Assembly: GCA_963969595.1 (NCBI GenBank)
Contig: OZ018412.1
Coordinates: 1,428,501-1,492,500, forward strand
Length of the DNA: 64,000 bases
Direction of reading: 5' to 3'
Source of the DNA: Neckera pumila
Lineage: Eukaryota > Streptophyta > Bryopsida > Hypnales > Neckeraceae
The notes beneath the pieces are model-generated. The model did no database searches. It saw only the letters and a program-made list of their open reading frames with translations, and was not told where the DNA came from. Position numbers and translations under genes: made by a program. Shown here one piece after another: positions 38,000 to 50,074 of this stretch; positions within the stretch are counted from its first letter, which is position 1, and every line of letters starts with the position of its first letter.

Positions 38000-39032
38000 A
38001 TACCTTAAGTTTGGCTGTTTGTTTGTTTGTTTTGTTTTGTTTTGTTTTGTTACGTTGAGATTTCCCGGACCGCGAACCCACCCACCCACCCCCGGCCGCA
38101 TGCTTGGTACTATTGAAAAGCTCTTGGCGAGGAGGGATGCACAGGCTTGGTTTTGTGGCATTTGGAGCTACAATGGCAAAGTTATTGAATTTCAAAGTAT
38201 TTATGGGTCAAAAAATTAGAAGATTACTTTTGCTTTGATTTTGGTCGTGTCCTTGGTATCGTCGGAAAGCTTTTGGCAAGGAGGAGTGGACAAGCTTTGT
38301 TTCGTGGCGTTTGGAATGACAATGTGAAAGATTTTGAATTTCAAAGTTTGTACTATGAATTTGGTTGTGGTTGACACAGGGCACACTAGTAGTTGCTAAA
38401 TTAACCTCTAAATGTCTAACAAAAAGCCTTTGTGAACTTCTTGGAATTTGCTTTAAATTGAACAAAAAGTCAACATTTTGATAAGTTTTATTGAATTTTT
38501 TTGAATTGTAACTATACAAATTCAACTAGACATGTTAGAGATCACATGAGAAAAGAAAACACAACAATATCACTTATGGATTGAAAGATTATAATGTTTG
38601 ATCATAAAGGTGTTGAAACTATGAAAGTGATTTGAAGTCTTTCAATCTTCTTTTTGCATGTCAAAATTCAAAAATTGGCCACCAAAAAAATATGAATTCA
38701 AAGGATACTAGTGTGGCCCTGTGCCGTTGGCCCAATTTTCATCCACTTCTAGTTCCACTCCCGGTTCCACTCCCAATAGCAAGAATGCCACCAAAATCAA
38801 AGTAAAAGTAATTTTCTAATTTTTTAATCAATAAATACTTTGAAATTCAATAACTTTTGCACCACCGCTCCAAACGCCACGAAACCAAGCCCGTGCACCC
38901 CTCCTCGCCGAGCCCTTTCCAATGGTACCAAGCACGTGGCCGTGGGATGCACGGTCCGGGAGATCTCAACGTAACAAACAAAACAAACAAACAAACAAAC
39001 AAACAAACAAACAAACATCCAAATTTAAGGTA
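38000..39032. mobile_element. Foldback element with ~240-bp terminal inverted repeats
   Basis: The left arm starts ATACCTTAAGTTTGG and the right arm ends CCAAATTTAAGGTAT. The arms (38000 to about 38245 and about 38790 to 39032) are inverted copies along their length, including a TTTG/TTTTG tract just inside the end, GTTACGTTGAGAT, GGCGAGGAGGG-type DNA and AATTTCAAAGTATTTAT. A diverged direct copy of part of the arm lies at 38235-38350, so the element has also duplicated internally. No transposase is seen. Confidence 0.75.
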
Positions 39033-39935
39033 TAGATAACATGCATAACTCCAATCAATTTACAACTTCTCAAAATCTACTCTACAATTTTTTTAAAAGA
39101 ATTTCTAGTATGATTTTTTCTCCAAGTTCTTGTGTATTTGAGGCTCATTTCCAAGAACCCTCAACACTAGAAAATCAAAGATTTGCAACTTATACAAAAT
39201 CATGAATAGAAATATCATAATCATTCATTTTCAAAATTGGACTTTTGATGCTAAAACTAGACTTCAAAAATATAAACTACTAAAAAATAGTAACTTGGCA
39301 AGGTTTTATTTAACTTCAAAGTATTGTCAACACCAAAATTTGGTGCCTCGGGCATCCAGAGGTTAACACACTAACTCTACTTCAATATGAAGTTGCAATC
39401 ATGACCAATACAGTGCCCAACAACAAAATACCTCACAATACAACTCTGACTGGACAAACTCTAGCTCCAGGGCCACTTAGGGGTTAATGCAAAGCACAGA
39501 AGCTGATTCTACTGCCACCATCAGAGCAGTGGAAGACACAATACAATCTGGTGAATCCACCCATTTCATGGAATATAAATAACAATTCTATTGAGTTCTG
39601 CTCAATCCCAGAACACTCAGGTACCACCCGCAACACGTTCTACGGTAATCCATATCCTTCTGCAATGAGATGTACAAGCCAGATAAAACAATGGCGAAGA
39701 GTAATAGTAATTGGTTAGTGCTTGTCACAACCCAAACGTGATATCTGAGCCCGGTTTCTCCAACAGATGAAGACTACTTTGCATATGTCCTTCTCATCTA
39801 TGCAGGAAAACCAATGGAATCTGCATTGGTTTCCTGCACATACTCACTGTAAAATGGTAATGAAACCAATGGGAACCAGCGAAATAATGAGAATCTGTGA
39901 TGTCAAGGAAGCGAAAAATCATCCAAAACTGTGTC

Positions 39936-40944
39936 CTATAGTTCCTTCTCAATTATGTCTCGAATGGTGTTTTTTGGTAACAACCCTTCTGTACGAATGG
40001 CAAGCTTCTCGGTATCTGGGCTCACGAACACCATTGTGGGCAGGCCTCGAATCTGCAGAAAGATATCCGCAATTACAATGTTGAGGATCAATTGCATAGC
40101 TAAACAAGCAGTAAGTGAGCCAACTACTTGCCAATGACTTCTGAGCTGGAGAGGTCACTAAAGTGGCAAAAATAAACATCTGGCAAGTGTTAATATCAAT
40201 TTGGGAGTAGAGATGATCACACCTGCATTTGATTTGCAAGCTCATGCTCTTCATCGGTGTCAATTTTCAAAAATCGAACCCTGTCTCCGTATTCCACAGC
40301 AAGCTGGATAACAACAACCGCATCGTAAAACATTAGCTCGAGCCTTAACGTAATCTCTGCGGTAGTTCAGTATCAAAGCATTGTAATTAGCCCGCCATCC
40401 CGCAATGTCAATACCTGTTCCAGTTCTTGAGCTAGCAATATACATGGGCCGCACCAAGTGGCGTAAAAATCAACAACCATAGGAGAACTCCTCTCGTTCG
40501 CGAGAATGTCATCTAATTCCCGCGCAGATACTTTTTGCTGCAGTCAATGGAACTGAGCCATTATCAACACAAGCCAACAAAACCAACAACCATATAAACC
40601 AGCCAGCTTATCCGATTTGAAAATGCGAACTTGTAAACTCGGACAATCAAGAGGAGATTTACCACAAGATAATCACCCTTAGCTCCCGCAGCGCGAACGC
40701 GGACTCCCACCCTGTGATTCCTAACATTGGCTGGGGTATGGACTTGCACCCGAATTCCACTAAAAGCAGCCCCATTCACAGAAGAAGCTAGCGCGTTCAT
40801 CTTTAAGTGCATCACCGTCGTTCCGACCTCCTTCGGTGCCCAAGATTTACGTCCCACCTGACATGAGGCAATGGAGGCAGTCGCTTGGGCTGCTGCCAAC
40901 GCCGACATGACCATAGTCGAGATTGCGGGAACCTGTGACACCAT
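39936..40944 (-). CDS. TRXz: Chloroplast thioredoxin z (CITRX-like)
   Basis: Four exons from 5' to 3': 40944-40663, 40537-40415, 40303-40223, 40052-39936. This gives 200 aa. The first ~90 residues are Ala/Ser/Arg-rich, lack acidic residues at the start and look like a plastid transit peptide. The thioredoxin fold follows: QKVSARELDDIL, then VVDFYATWCGPCILLAQELE with the redox pair Cys123-Cys126 in WCGPC, FLKIDTDEEHELANQMQ, and IRGLPTMVFVSPD with the cis-Pro, ending RTEGLLPKNTIRDIIEKEL. The sequence around WCGPCILLAQELE and the C-terminal RTEGL...IRDII are diagnostic for TRX z/CITRX. In Arabidopsis this protein associates with the plastid-encoded RNA polymerase complex and fructokinase-like partners and is needed for chloroplast gene expression. 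Internal exons are short and all in phase 0. CT-rich DNA at 40990-41010 lies just upstream and may be promoter or leader. Confidence 0.93.
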
Positions 40945-41637
40945 CACCAGGCAAATATCAATCTCAATTCTTCAAAATCTTGTAGCCCACGCCCCCTCCC
41001 CCTCCCCCTCGGATGGGGAGGAAGAATTAAGGTGGCGAATTCTAACAAGGAGACGATTCCAGCAATTAAGAAAGAAACGTGGGCATCCAGAAACCTACTC
41101 TGTCAATTGACTAGTCCGCCACAACACTCAGAAACCCGCGCTGTGCCCGTCACTACTGCACCAGAGCGCAGCAAACTGACCTAAAACCCAAAGTACGCAT
41201 CACAAGAAATTGGGAACGGGGCTCAATTTCCGTCAACAATTCGACACCACAGAGAAGAATCCACGACGAGCGACTATCATGTGCCACCGTCGAGAACATC
41301 GCAACGGATTGAACGGAACGAAAATCATCCTGAATTCAGAGAATCAGAACCCTATAACTCCACCAGCAAGGATGAAGTATGGAGCGTCGATGAACAACTC
41401 TCAACCCCCTCTAATTGCACTCTCTGAAATGCGGAGTAGGACAACACGGAGTAGCACTCTCTCTGTAATTGCACATGCCCAGTTCCACACCGGTTTGACA
41501 GGAGGTCCATACAACGCTGAAAATTAAATGGAGTAAACTTCTTGAAATATTTTTCAGTGAATTTTATTTGAAAGACAAATGGAATTGGCATCTAACCCCA
41601 AGTCATCTCATATCTTTTGGAGCTTCATGGAATCAAT

Positions 41638-41860
41638 CACTACAAGAGAATGGGGTGTTTTAAGTGAGTTTTTAAGTATAATCCTAGACATAAGATTATA
41701 AATAATGACCTTTAAGAAGATTTTTCAGTAAAAATTTACTAGAAACACATATAATTCTAGTAAATTTTTATTGAAAATTTCCTTAAAAATCATTTTTTAT
41801 AATCTTATGTTTAGGACTATACTTTTAAACTCATTTAAAACACCCCTTTCTCTTGTGGTG
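41638..41860. mobile_element. CACTA-type MITE, copy 2
   Basis: The ends are CACTACAAGAGAATGGGGTG and CACCCCTTTCTCTTGTGGTG. The whole element is self-complementary. It is the same family as copy 1 (397-621). The flanks (AAT and CAA) do not match, so the duplication has decayed. Confidence 0.8.
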
Positions 41861-42698
41861 CAAATATGAATTTTTGAAGTTGAAACGTAGAAGTCACTAG
41901 AAGCGTTCAACTTTTGAAATGTACACTATTTGTACATTTTTTCAACTAGTTGTTGGTGTAATAAAAAAAAGAAAAATGTACAAATATTGCACATTTCAAG
42001 AGGTGGACATTCTTAGAGTCCAAATGCTTTATGGACCTCCTACCTTACAATAGATGCAAAATTTGCAACAACTTAGCACAACTATTGCATAAAAAACACT
42101 AGAATGGTTTCATAGCAATGTAACAACATCAAAGAAATTTTATCAACACATATTTCCATTGAGAAGTTATAGAGATGTCATTATTTAAGGTCAATAAGAA
42201 CAAATGAATGAAAATTGTGCAGATGACTAAGTGACAAATATCATGACATGGTTTGCCTTTAATTATATTGATGACATTTGTATCAAAGAGGGTTTATCTA
42301 GATTGAAATATAAAACTTTGGTTGGAGGCGGTAGATTTGTTTTTCATATGTGTTTGTATTTATATATTTGAAATGTTTCTTCCATTGTAGGCACCGACAA
42401 GATTTTTCATTTTAAAGATAGATTTTAAATAAATTGATATACCTTCCCTGTCACAATCATTGACAACGGTTTGTAGCAATGCGAAGCCCTAGTATGCTAG
42501 ATAGGATTACATTTAGTTTGTCCAAGTTGTTTATGAATTAAAGAGTGCTTCTAAATTTTGGATGGATGTGAAAGATTGAATACATAAATATCCAAAGTGA
42601 TGAGATCGTGATAGTAGATCATTACATTGTGCACATAATACAATAGATATTATATATGTTTGCATAAATCTATATGGCATCTGTGATAGGAATCCGTT

Positions 42699-42849
42699 CA
42701 CTACAAGAGAATGGGTTATTTTAAGTGAGTTTTTAAGTATAGTCCTAGATATAAGATTTTAGGTAATGACCTTTAAGGTCAATATTTAAAACCTTATGTC
42801 TAGGACTATACTTAAAAATTTACTTAAAACACCCCATTTTCTTGTAATG
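42699..42849. mobile_element. CACTA-type MITE, copy 3 (short form)
   Basis: The ends are CACTACAAGAGAATGGG and CCCCATTTTCTTGTAATG. At 151 bp it lacks the central TTTTACTAAAAATAC-type block of copies 1 and 5, so it is an internal deletion form. Flanks GTT and ATT match at two of three bases. Confidence 0.75.
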
Positions 42850-43808
42850 ATTTATTCTTTTAGGTAGTGCAATTATGTACAGAGCCTTGAATGAAAGTAC
42901 ACTTCTCATTGGAATTCTAAGAATGGGAAGAAAAGACATACAAAAGTGCAAAACCAAAATAATAAATACAAAATGAGATATCTTTATACTTGACCAAGTG
43001 CACTAACCATATGTGAAATTGCTTAATGAAAAGTGAGCTTTCAAAACTAAGGTACACTTGACTTTTCCAAGAACATGTTTCATTCGTTGTATTGAATTAA
43101 ACCACATTTGTACAAGTGATTTATTAGAAAGGGGTTCTCATTCATCTTTACTTAAGTGGAATAGATACATTATAAACACTTTTTTTTATCTTAAAGCCTC
43201 TTTTTGCTTGTACAATTTAGTCTTTTGCCATTGTATAGTGCAATTATATTAATATTACACCACTTTCTTGTCAATTTTACATATACATCAATAATAATTA
43301 TAATCACTTTGAGATTCATTTATAAAAAACAAAATCAAGTTGAAGGTACATCCAAGTTCTAACTTTCTCTTTTGGTTTTAGGGTTATGCAAATGATTGAA
43401 AATGCATTTTAACAACCATAAATACACTCAAAATACATACATTGTGTCCACACTACCACACTTCCTACACTACTTTAACATATATCACTCTTCTATTACA
43501 ACATTGCATCCTTTGGTAAATCTAATATCCATATGGACAATAGTATGAAGTCTTCTGCTTCTCCTCCACCAATTGCATCTGCATCTTTGTGTAAATTCAA
43601 TCTGACAATTAGAAATAATGGAGATCATGAAGAAATATAGTTTAATGCCATCTCCACCATACTATTTGCAATTGGCAATGACACTCACTTAGATTAAGTC
43701 AGGGATATAGTGCATCATTTTAAGATGGACTTCATTCTTTCAACACTATTGTATGTGCTTATTAACATATAAAAAAATTTATCTTTATTTGGTGTCAAAT
43801 TCATAGAC

Positions 43809-44104
43809 ATTAGAGGAGTTTCGGGCCTCCTAAGAGACTGCGAGTTCCCGGACTGTGAGAACTCTGCAAGAATGCTGGAATGCTGCCAAATGGCCAGGCT
43901 GATGTGGTCAAGCGACTGCCACGTCATTTTTGATTTATTTATTTATTTATTTAAAATGATATTTTGATAAAAAGTTTTTTTGTTTTTGTTTTTGTTTTTT
44001 GAAAAAAAAAAAATCTAACATGCTCGCATCGTCGTTCCCTGAATCTGGACAGATTGGAGAACGGGCCTAAAACAATCTTCTAAGGCCCACAAAACTCCTC
44101 TAAT
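43809..44104. mobile_element. Small TIR element with ATTAGAGGAG ends
   Basis: The left end ATTAGAGGAGTTTCGGGCCT is inverted at the right end as AGGCCCACAAAACTCCTCTAAT. The element is 296 bp and AT-rich in the middle (ATTT repeats), with no coding. It ends 35 bp before the CACTA-type MITE at 44139. Confidence 0.65.
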
Positions 44105-44138
44105 GTTCCAAAACAATGAATGTAGACAACGACACCAT

Positions 44139-44663
44139 CACTACAAGATAATGGGGTGTTTTAAATAAGTTTTTAAATATAGTCCTAGCATAAGGTTTTA
44201 AGTAATGACCTTTAAGGTCAATACTTAATATTAGAGAAAAAAGCGAGGAAAAAAGTAGCCCTTCGGAGGGCTGTTCTAGATTGATGTGCCAAGCTATTTC
44301 AAGCTTGATCTATTAATCTTGGAAAGGCCCCTAGTGAGCAATCAATTTGGCTCATTGCTCGCCAAAACAATTAGCCTTTATGTTTTGTTTTGTTTTGTTT
44401 TTAATTTAAATATTTTTTTAAGATTAAATTTTATTTTATTATGTTTTTTATATTTTACTCGCAAAATTGGATTCCTGTGCCATTGCACTATAGTTTTTGC
44501 CGCATGCAAATAGGGAATAAAAGCATTTTTCAGCCCTGTAAAACAAAATTTCAAGGTCCAGGTCTGGAGAGCAGCCCTCTTGAGGGCTGATTTTTTCTCT
44601 AATGAATATTACGCCTAGGACTATACTTAAAAACTCACTTAAAACACCCCATTATCTTGTAGT
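44139..44663. mobile_element. CACTA-type MITE, copy 4, split by insertion
   Basis: The ends are CACTACAAGATAATGGGG and CCCCATTATCTTGTAGTA. The element is the short form of this family, opened by the 372-bp insertion at 44231-44602. With the insert removed the two halves pair as in copy 3. Flanks CAT and TAT differ by one base. Confidence 0.8.
44231..44602. mobile_element. TIR element nested in MITE copy 4
   Basis: It starts TTAGAGAAAAAAGCG and ends ATTTTTTCTCTAA; further in, AGCCCTTCGGAGGGCT and AGCCCTCTTGAGGGCT lie near the two ends. The flanks TTAATA (44225-44230) and TGAATA (44603-44608) agree at five of six bases and are a likely target-site duplication. The AGCCCTC motif links it to the element at 26331. 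Confidence 0.7.
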
Positions 44664-46540
44664 ATATGGAGTTTGTTGATATTGATGTAGTTTTACATCC
44701 TCTTATATGCTTTAGCATCTTCAAGTTCTATGTTCTCAACATCCTTATTGTCTGTAGAAAAAGCATAATTAGGATCTTCTTTGATGTCTATAAATCATGT
44801 GCATCTTCTTGAGTGGCACTCAAAAAATGAATATTAGAGGAATTTAAACTCTGACCACTACTTATAATTTTTTGGAATATTTTTGCAAAGGGCCACTATC
44901 ATCATTACTGGATAAGGATGCCTTTGAGTTGATTGTTTTATTTCCCTTCCTTTTGCTTCATATCTCACTTTTTTTTCCAAAAAATGACCCAATAATTATA
45001 CTACCCTCTAAAGCTTGCCTTATAGCATTTGAATATCTGTTTAGATATTATCACCACTAGGTATTTGTCTCCTATACTCAATAGTTGCAGAAGGTCTATA
45101 TTTAGTTGACCTATCTACAATGTTCACCATCATCATCTTGTCCATGTACATCATTTGCAACTTATTATACACTAATTGCATCTAGATCAACGTACCTACT
45201 ACAATAATAGCTTCAATACCTATAAAATCAATTTTCAAGATCTCAGACATTGCTATTATGATGCCTAATGTCACAAGTCTCAAATTTAATAGCACATACA
45301 TCTCTACCATTTCTTCAACTCCATAAGTGTCTTCTCCAACTTGTCTTCTAAATGAAGTATTATTTCCATATTTTAGGAGTTTTCAAATACCACAACTAAA
45401 TTGTCCATGATCTTAGGGAAGTTTTTAACAAACACTTCATTCACTATAACACTCGTGATAATGGCTACATTGCCTATTACGTGCATATTGCACTGTTATG
45501 TTTGTACCTTGCATTAGAAAGTCTATTCCCATCTTATACGGAAGGTTTTCTATGAATATTTCAAATCTGGAGCGTATTCTTATAGCATTGTATAAAAAAA
45601 AAGATATTAATAATAATTATTTTTATTATTTAATTTTCTATTACATGATACAATATTTTATGTATGATATTGTATTTTTGAATTATATAATATCATATAC
45701 TATTTGTAATATTCAATATAGTATTTTGTACATCAATATATCAAATATACAAATGTACATTATATAATAGTATTGTACTCAAAATGGCATTTTTGAATTC
45801 ACATAGTTGAAAGAAACTTTGACAGCCTTCTGAGAGTTGAAAAAATTGGTAGTTTATCATGAAATTTTTGTCACAATATCATCTTTATATCAATAACATG
45901 TGTATCAAATTTTAATGCCAAAAACATCACAAAAAAAAAAATTTAATATCTACCAACATGTGTAGCTATGAAAAAAATTTCATTGCTGCCAACTTTGACA
46001 TCATGTTATGTACCTCCCACAATCCGTAACTTCAAATATCAATGGAAGAAAAATAAAGACACAAATATGCTTATTAACAAAAATGCTTCACAAGAGCTCA
46101 AACCACCGAACCATAGAGAGAGATCCTATCTCCAAAACAGAGCCTCCTCACCCCCGAGCTCTATCTTATATATCCAGGTCTTCTTTTCTATTTTTAGCTT
46201 TCTATTCTTGGTTCTATCTAGAACCATCTACTATAGTAAAAGTCTTAGTTATACTTTGAAGTATTCTAAGTATCTAGTCCTATCTCATCTAATCTTGATC
46301 TTCTACTTATAGTTGTCTAACTCCAAGTTCCATTATACTTGTCGTCCAAGTAGAGTTGTTGAATTCCACTTCACAAATCCATTGTTTGGAGATGTCTATC
46401 CAATACACTTGTCATCCAACCGGAGTTGCCTACCTCCAGTGCATAAATCCATCGAGAGAGATATCTATCTCCAATCAATTTTTGCTTATCCACTAATTCA
46501 CATTACATTGTGAATTAGTTATCTATCAATGCATTGATCC

Positions 46541-46690
46541 ATCCTTGGTCATCTTGACCAGTCATCATTCATCCATCTTTGATCATCTTGACCAATCATC
46601 ATTCATCTATCTTTGGTCATCTTGACCAATCATCATTCATTCATCCTCTGGTCATCATGATCAGTCATCATTCATCTATCCCTGGTCATG
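46541..46690. repeat. 34-bp tandem repeat, about 4.5 copies
   Basis: The unit is approximately TTGGTCATCTTGACCAATCATCATTCATCC. The first three units are 34 bp and the fourth 35 bp, after which the array decays. Each unit contains the short palindrome GGTCATCTTGACC. Confidence 0.75.
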
Positions 46691-46929
46691 ACAAAAGTCA
46701 TGACACAGTCATCATTAAATCTTTCATCTATCAATGCATTCATCTATCAGAAGGTCATGACATAATCTCCCTCTATAAATCAATCATTGTCCTCAATGAC
46801 AAAGTTAGGATAACCTTTTCAAAAGTCAATTTTTTGTTCCTAAGAAGCTTCATCTTCAAGATAATCTCTCTACTTAATCAACAATCTTTGGAATGATTTA
46901 TTCCTTAATTGCTATATATCAATTTTTAA

Positions 46930-47470
46930 TATCTTCTTGGATTCTGCAAATAATGCTCCTTCTGGAGCGACTTTAAAAAGCTTAGGCAGGACATGGCTAG
47001 GATCAAAAATATATTTCCTCAACAAACTCATATAAAAAACATTGTGGATTTTTCAACTGCTAGGCAAGTTCAATTCATAAGCTATTGGTCCTAATTTTTT
47101 GATGATATCAAATGTACTTCAAAATCGAGGGAAAATCAAAAGTTTCAGTCTTGACCGTTGAGGTGTAACTTTCAAAAGCTCTTTATCTCACTCACAATGA
47201 CTCTTCTTATCAACATAATATTTAGCTCTATCACAAGTGCTTCTTATATTCAACTTTATAGATTCAATGACTTCATTCATATCCCTTATTATTTGATTAA
47301 CACTTTCAACTTTTGAGTCAAGAGTTGATAAATAAATTGAAATCCTACATGTATTCTTGACCGTACAAGGCAAAGAATGGACTGACACCAATACTATTTG
47401 TGTCATGAAGATCATGCATGGCATTGAGCCTAAATTTCCCTTATTTGGGAATGTAGACTCTTACATTATA
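46930..47470 (-). pseudogene. Ty3/Gypsy integrase C-terminal remnant
   Basis: On the minus strand the frames read, in order, SIGVSPFFALYGQEYM, then VESVNQIIRDMNEVIESIKL...AKYYVDKKSHCE, then IKKLGPIAYELNLPSS-stop-KIHNVFYMSLLRKYI, then FDPSHVL and KVAPEGALFAESKKIL. This is the order of the integrase end and chromodomain-like tail of Ty3/Gypsy Pol (the GPVAYxLxLP...WKIHxVFHVSLL block is diagnostic). Stops and frame changes show it is dead. It lies on the same strand as the gag and protease pieces at 53825-55840. Confidence 0.7.
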
Positions 47471-50040
47471 CTATAAGACACCATCCTCTAAGATATACAC
47501 TATATTTTTTTCATCTCTTCAATTGACCTAGATTCCTTAGTCAAGCTTTCATATGGATATTAGAGAGCTTCACTTACCATGAAAATTTTGTGTAAATCTT
47601 TTGGCTTAGAATTCTCTATAAATCTTTGGAAAACAAAATACAAGTAGGCCATGGGGGAATGAAGACAAATTGCTGACCTCTATCTTTGTTTGAACTAATA
47701 GCCAAAACAATAGAATGCAATCAATGAAGCGTCCAAATCACCCCCTCCGAATTGAGAGAGGGTTTGATAGAAGTAAGTCAATTGTTTGTCAATTAAGCCA
47801 GATCTTCCCGTGTAGTGAATGAACTATAAATAAATGAGGATGCATCTTTAGTGGCACCTTCAATCAATCTTGGTCCTCCAGCCAAACCCCATACCAACCC
47901 TGGTCCTCCACCTGCACCAGTAATATCTTTAGCTAAAAATCGATTGTAAGAAATTGAAACACAGTGGCTAATTTTAGAAAACAATTCTAGAAATTATGAG
48001 AGAAAAATTAGCCAAAGACTTAGGATAAATTTAGGTGAGTGGACAAATTTTGCCTAGGTACTATGCAAGTTTCAGTAGGCAAGCAATACCAAGCATCACC
48101 AACACCAAATATCACCAAAGTACTGTGGAATTAAAAATAATAAGCACGCAACTGCTCTCCATGCTAATCCTGTTCTAGCAGAAAATTCAATTTTTCTGTT
48201 GATTTGAAGAACAATCTGTTAATTACTCTTCAAATCAATAGAAAAGTGACCAAAATCAACACCAAAAAATCAACAGAAAAACTGAATTTTCTAGTAGTGA
48301 TCTACTTGCAACCACTGCCAAACCTCCTCCATCCGCATTCCCAAGGGTTCTTGCTTCCGCCGCAACCACTGCCGGTCTTCCTCCACGGTCCGTACTTTCA
48401 AGGGGTCCTACTCCTCCACTTGCACCCTTTACCAAGCCTCCTATAGATCCAACTTGTCCTAAATTACTCCTTCGCTTTGGTCATGCCACATGATAAGCCT
48501 TGTGGAGCTTCCAAGACGTGTCTATTGAGATGGCGTCCCCATATTAGTAGCCATAATCATGATAGTTGTAATTTCAACTTGTGGCGGTCCACCTTGCCCA
48601 CCTAAGCCACATTGGCTTGTTTTCAATGTGTTGAGATTAGTAGGTGGCAGGAAGTAGATCAACTCCACATGAAGTGGATGGCTCAAATTGAGATAGAAGG
48701 TTTGATCGAAAGCTGCAAGGATGGTAGTTGTCAACTAAAATCTTACCATAAGGAAGTTCGAGATATCCATGATTATCCACAAATCTGTGTTTGCAGAAGG
48801 GGTTGCTTGTATCTAAGAAAATGATTTCTACAAATGTCACAGGGTCCAATTTGGCCAAGTAATAGGAGTGTGGCTTTCCTACCTTTGAACCACAAATATG
48901 CCACATAGTGGTGTTTTTTGTAATGCAAATGGGCACACTATGAATAGGAGAGTTTACCAACTTTGTCATACTCTTAAGATGAGATTCTTTGTTTGTTTCA
49001 AGAGGGTAAATTGAGCACGTCTTGTAAAAATAGCCTTCCTGTAATGCCGCCCGTTGTTGTCACATCGGCAACTTAGGATCACTTGACGTCCCGAACAGGC
49101 GAAATTTCAGACAACTTGGATGGACCGGATAGGCAATGTGACTGTCTTAAAGTAATGACATCAGGCAAGTTAGGATTATTAGACGTCGTGGACAAGCGGA
49201 CATATTGGATAATTCGGATAGGTGGCCTATCCAATGTGACAACTATGGCGCCGCCATCAAGTGAAATCCAACATACAAAACAAGCATAAAACTATATCAC
49301 TAGCTCATCTCTTTGATCCCAAAATTCTCAAACCCTAATCTCTCACCAACACATCTCAAATCACAAAAAACAAAGCCAATACAATTAAACACCCTCAACT
49401 ATAAGAATGAATCACAATAGCACCGCGAATTTACATTATCAAATTAAGAACGTAACCTAACCTATAAAAGTTGCATGCAACAAGAAGCTCCAACAATGTA
49501 GCGGCAGAAAGCAACAAGAAGGAGCAGGTGAAAAGTTGTGTGAATTGCTCATGGGTTGAAACCAACTATCACATAATCTATTTTCCAGAAATAGCACCCT
49601 CCGCACCCTCTGCACCCCCTTCCTCTTCCAGCACCAAAAGAGGTTGCCGCTCTACCCCCTTTGCTCCTCCTCCGAGCTCCACCGCCACGAAGCTTTTGAT
49701 ACTTGGTTTTGCACCAACCATAAAATATATTGAAGGATGCAAACAAGGACGTATGTTATAAAGTAGCCCGTTATTTCAAAAAATAGCTTGATCTGCCAAT
49801 CCTGGGCCTTGAGTCTATGAACAAAGCTTGCCCGTGGCGGTGGAGAGATCTTGTCTTCCATTTTGCAAAAATGAAGAAATGGAATTTAAACTAGGGTTAT
49901 GCTTTTGAGTCTTTGTAGTGATTATTAGGTCAGATTTTTTGGATTATTGAAATATGTTCTCCTACACTGATCCAGGAACCTGTCTTATTTCCAAGGCCAT
50001 AAAACCTAATATATACTGCTGTAAGTGCACTTGGCTTGCA
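47471..50040. other. Spacer, no recognised gene
   Basis: The longest frame is 110 codons on the minus strand (48637-48969, ending TSCGVDLLPATY) and matches nothing I know. A Pro-rich plus frame lies at 48204-48446. At 49060-49240 two diverged direct copies (CATCGGCAACTTAGGAT and CATCAGGCAAGTTAGGAT, about 93 bp apart) repeat. Reverse transcriptase expected between the Gypsy pieces was not found here. Confidence 0.4.
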
Positions 50041-50074
50041 ACAGTATAAGGTAGAAGCACCTATTGTCAATCTT

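Larger units (their letters stand above)
34199..39935. other. Spacer between PHR2-like and thioredoxin z genes
   Basis: The first few hundred bases are the likely PHR2 promoter, GC-richer near 34200-34330. Beyond lie a Stowaway-like element, a hairpin at 35608 and a long-TIR element at 38000. The rest is AT-rich with chance frames, including the stretch 36360-37990 where nothing is recognised. Confidence 0.5.
40945..46929. other. Repeat-rich spacer with MITE cluster
   Basis: Apart from the elements listed at 41638, 42699, 43809, 44139 and 44231 no gene is recognised. On the minus strand about 45060-45480 translates to broken protein-like text (GVEEMVEMYVLLNLRLVTLG, then IGIEAIIVVGTLI) and may be transposon-derived, but I cannot name it. 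AT-only runs fill 45590-45780. Confidence 0.4.

Noticed and set aside
40871..41110. Plus-strand frame opposite the thioredoxin first exon
   Set aside because: It is the complement of the transit-peptide exon and CT-rich leader; no motif is present.
45498..46513. Ile/Tyr-rich and Ser-rich plus frames
   Set aside because: They arise from AT-rich or simple sequence and have no recognisable domain.
46541..46690. CRISPR-like regular repeat
   Set aside because: Units are contiguous with no unique spacers, and the host is a plant.
49549..49861. Minus frames encoding a Gly/Arg-rich segment and one possible TM helix
   Set aside because: The frames overlap each other in different phases and no family or splice structure could be supported.
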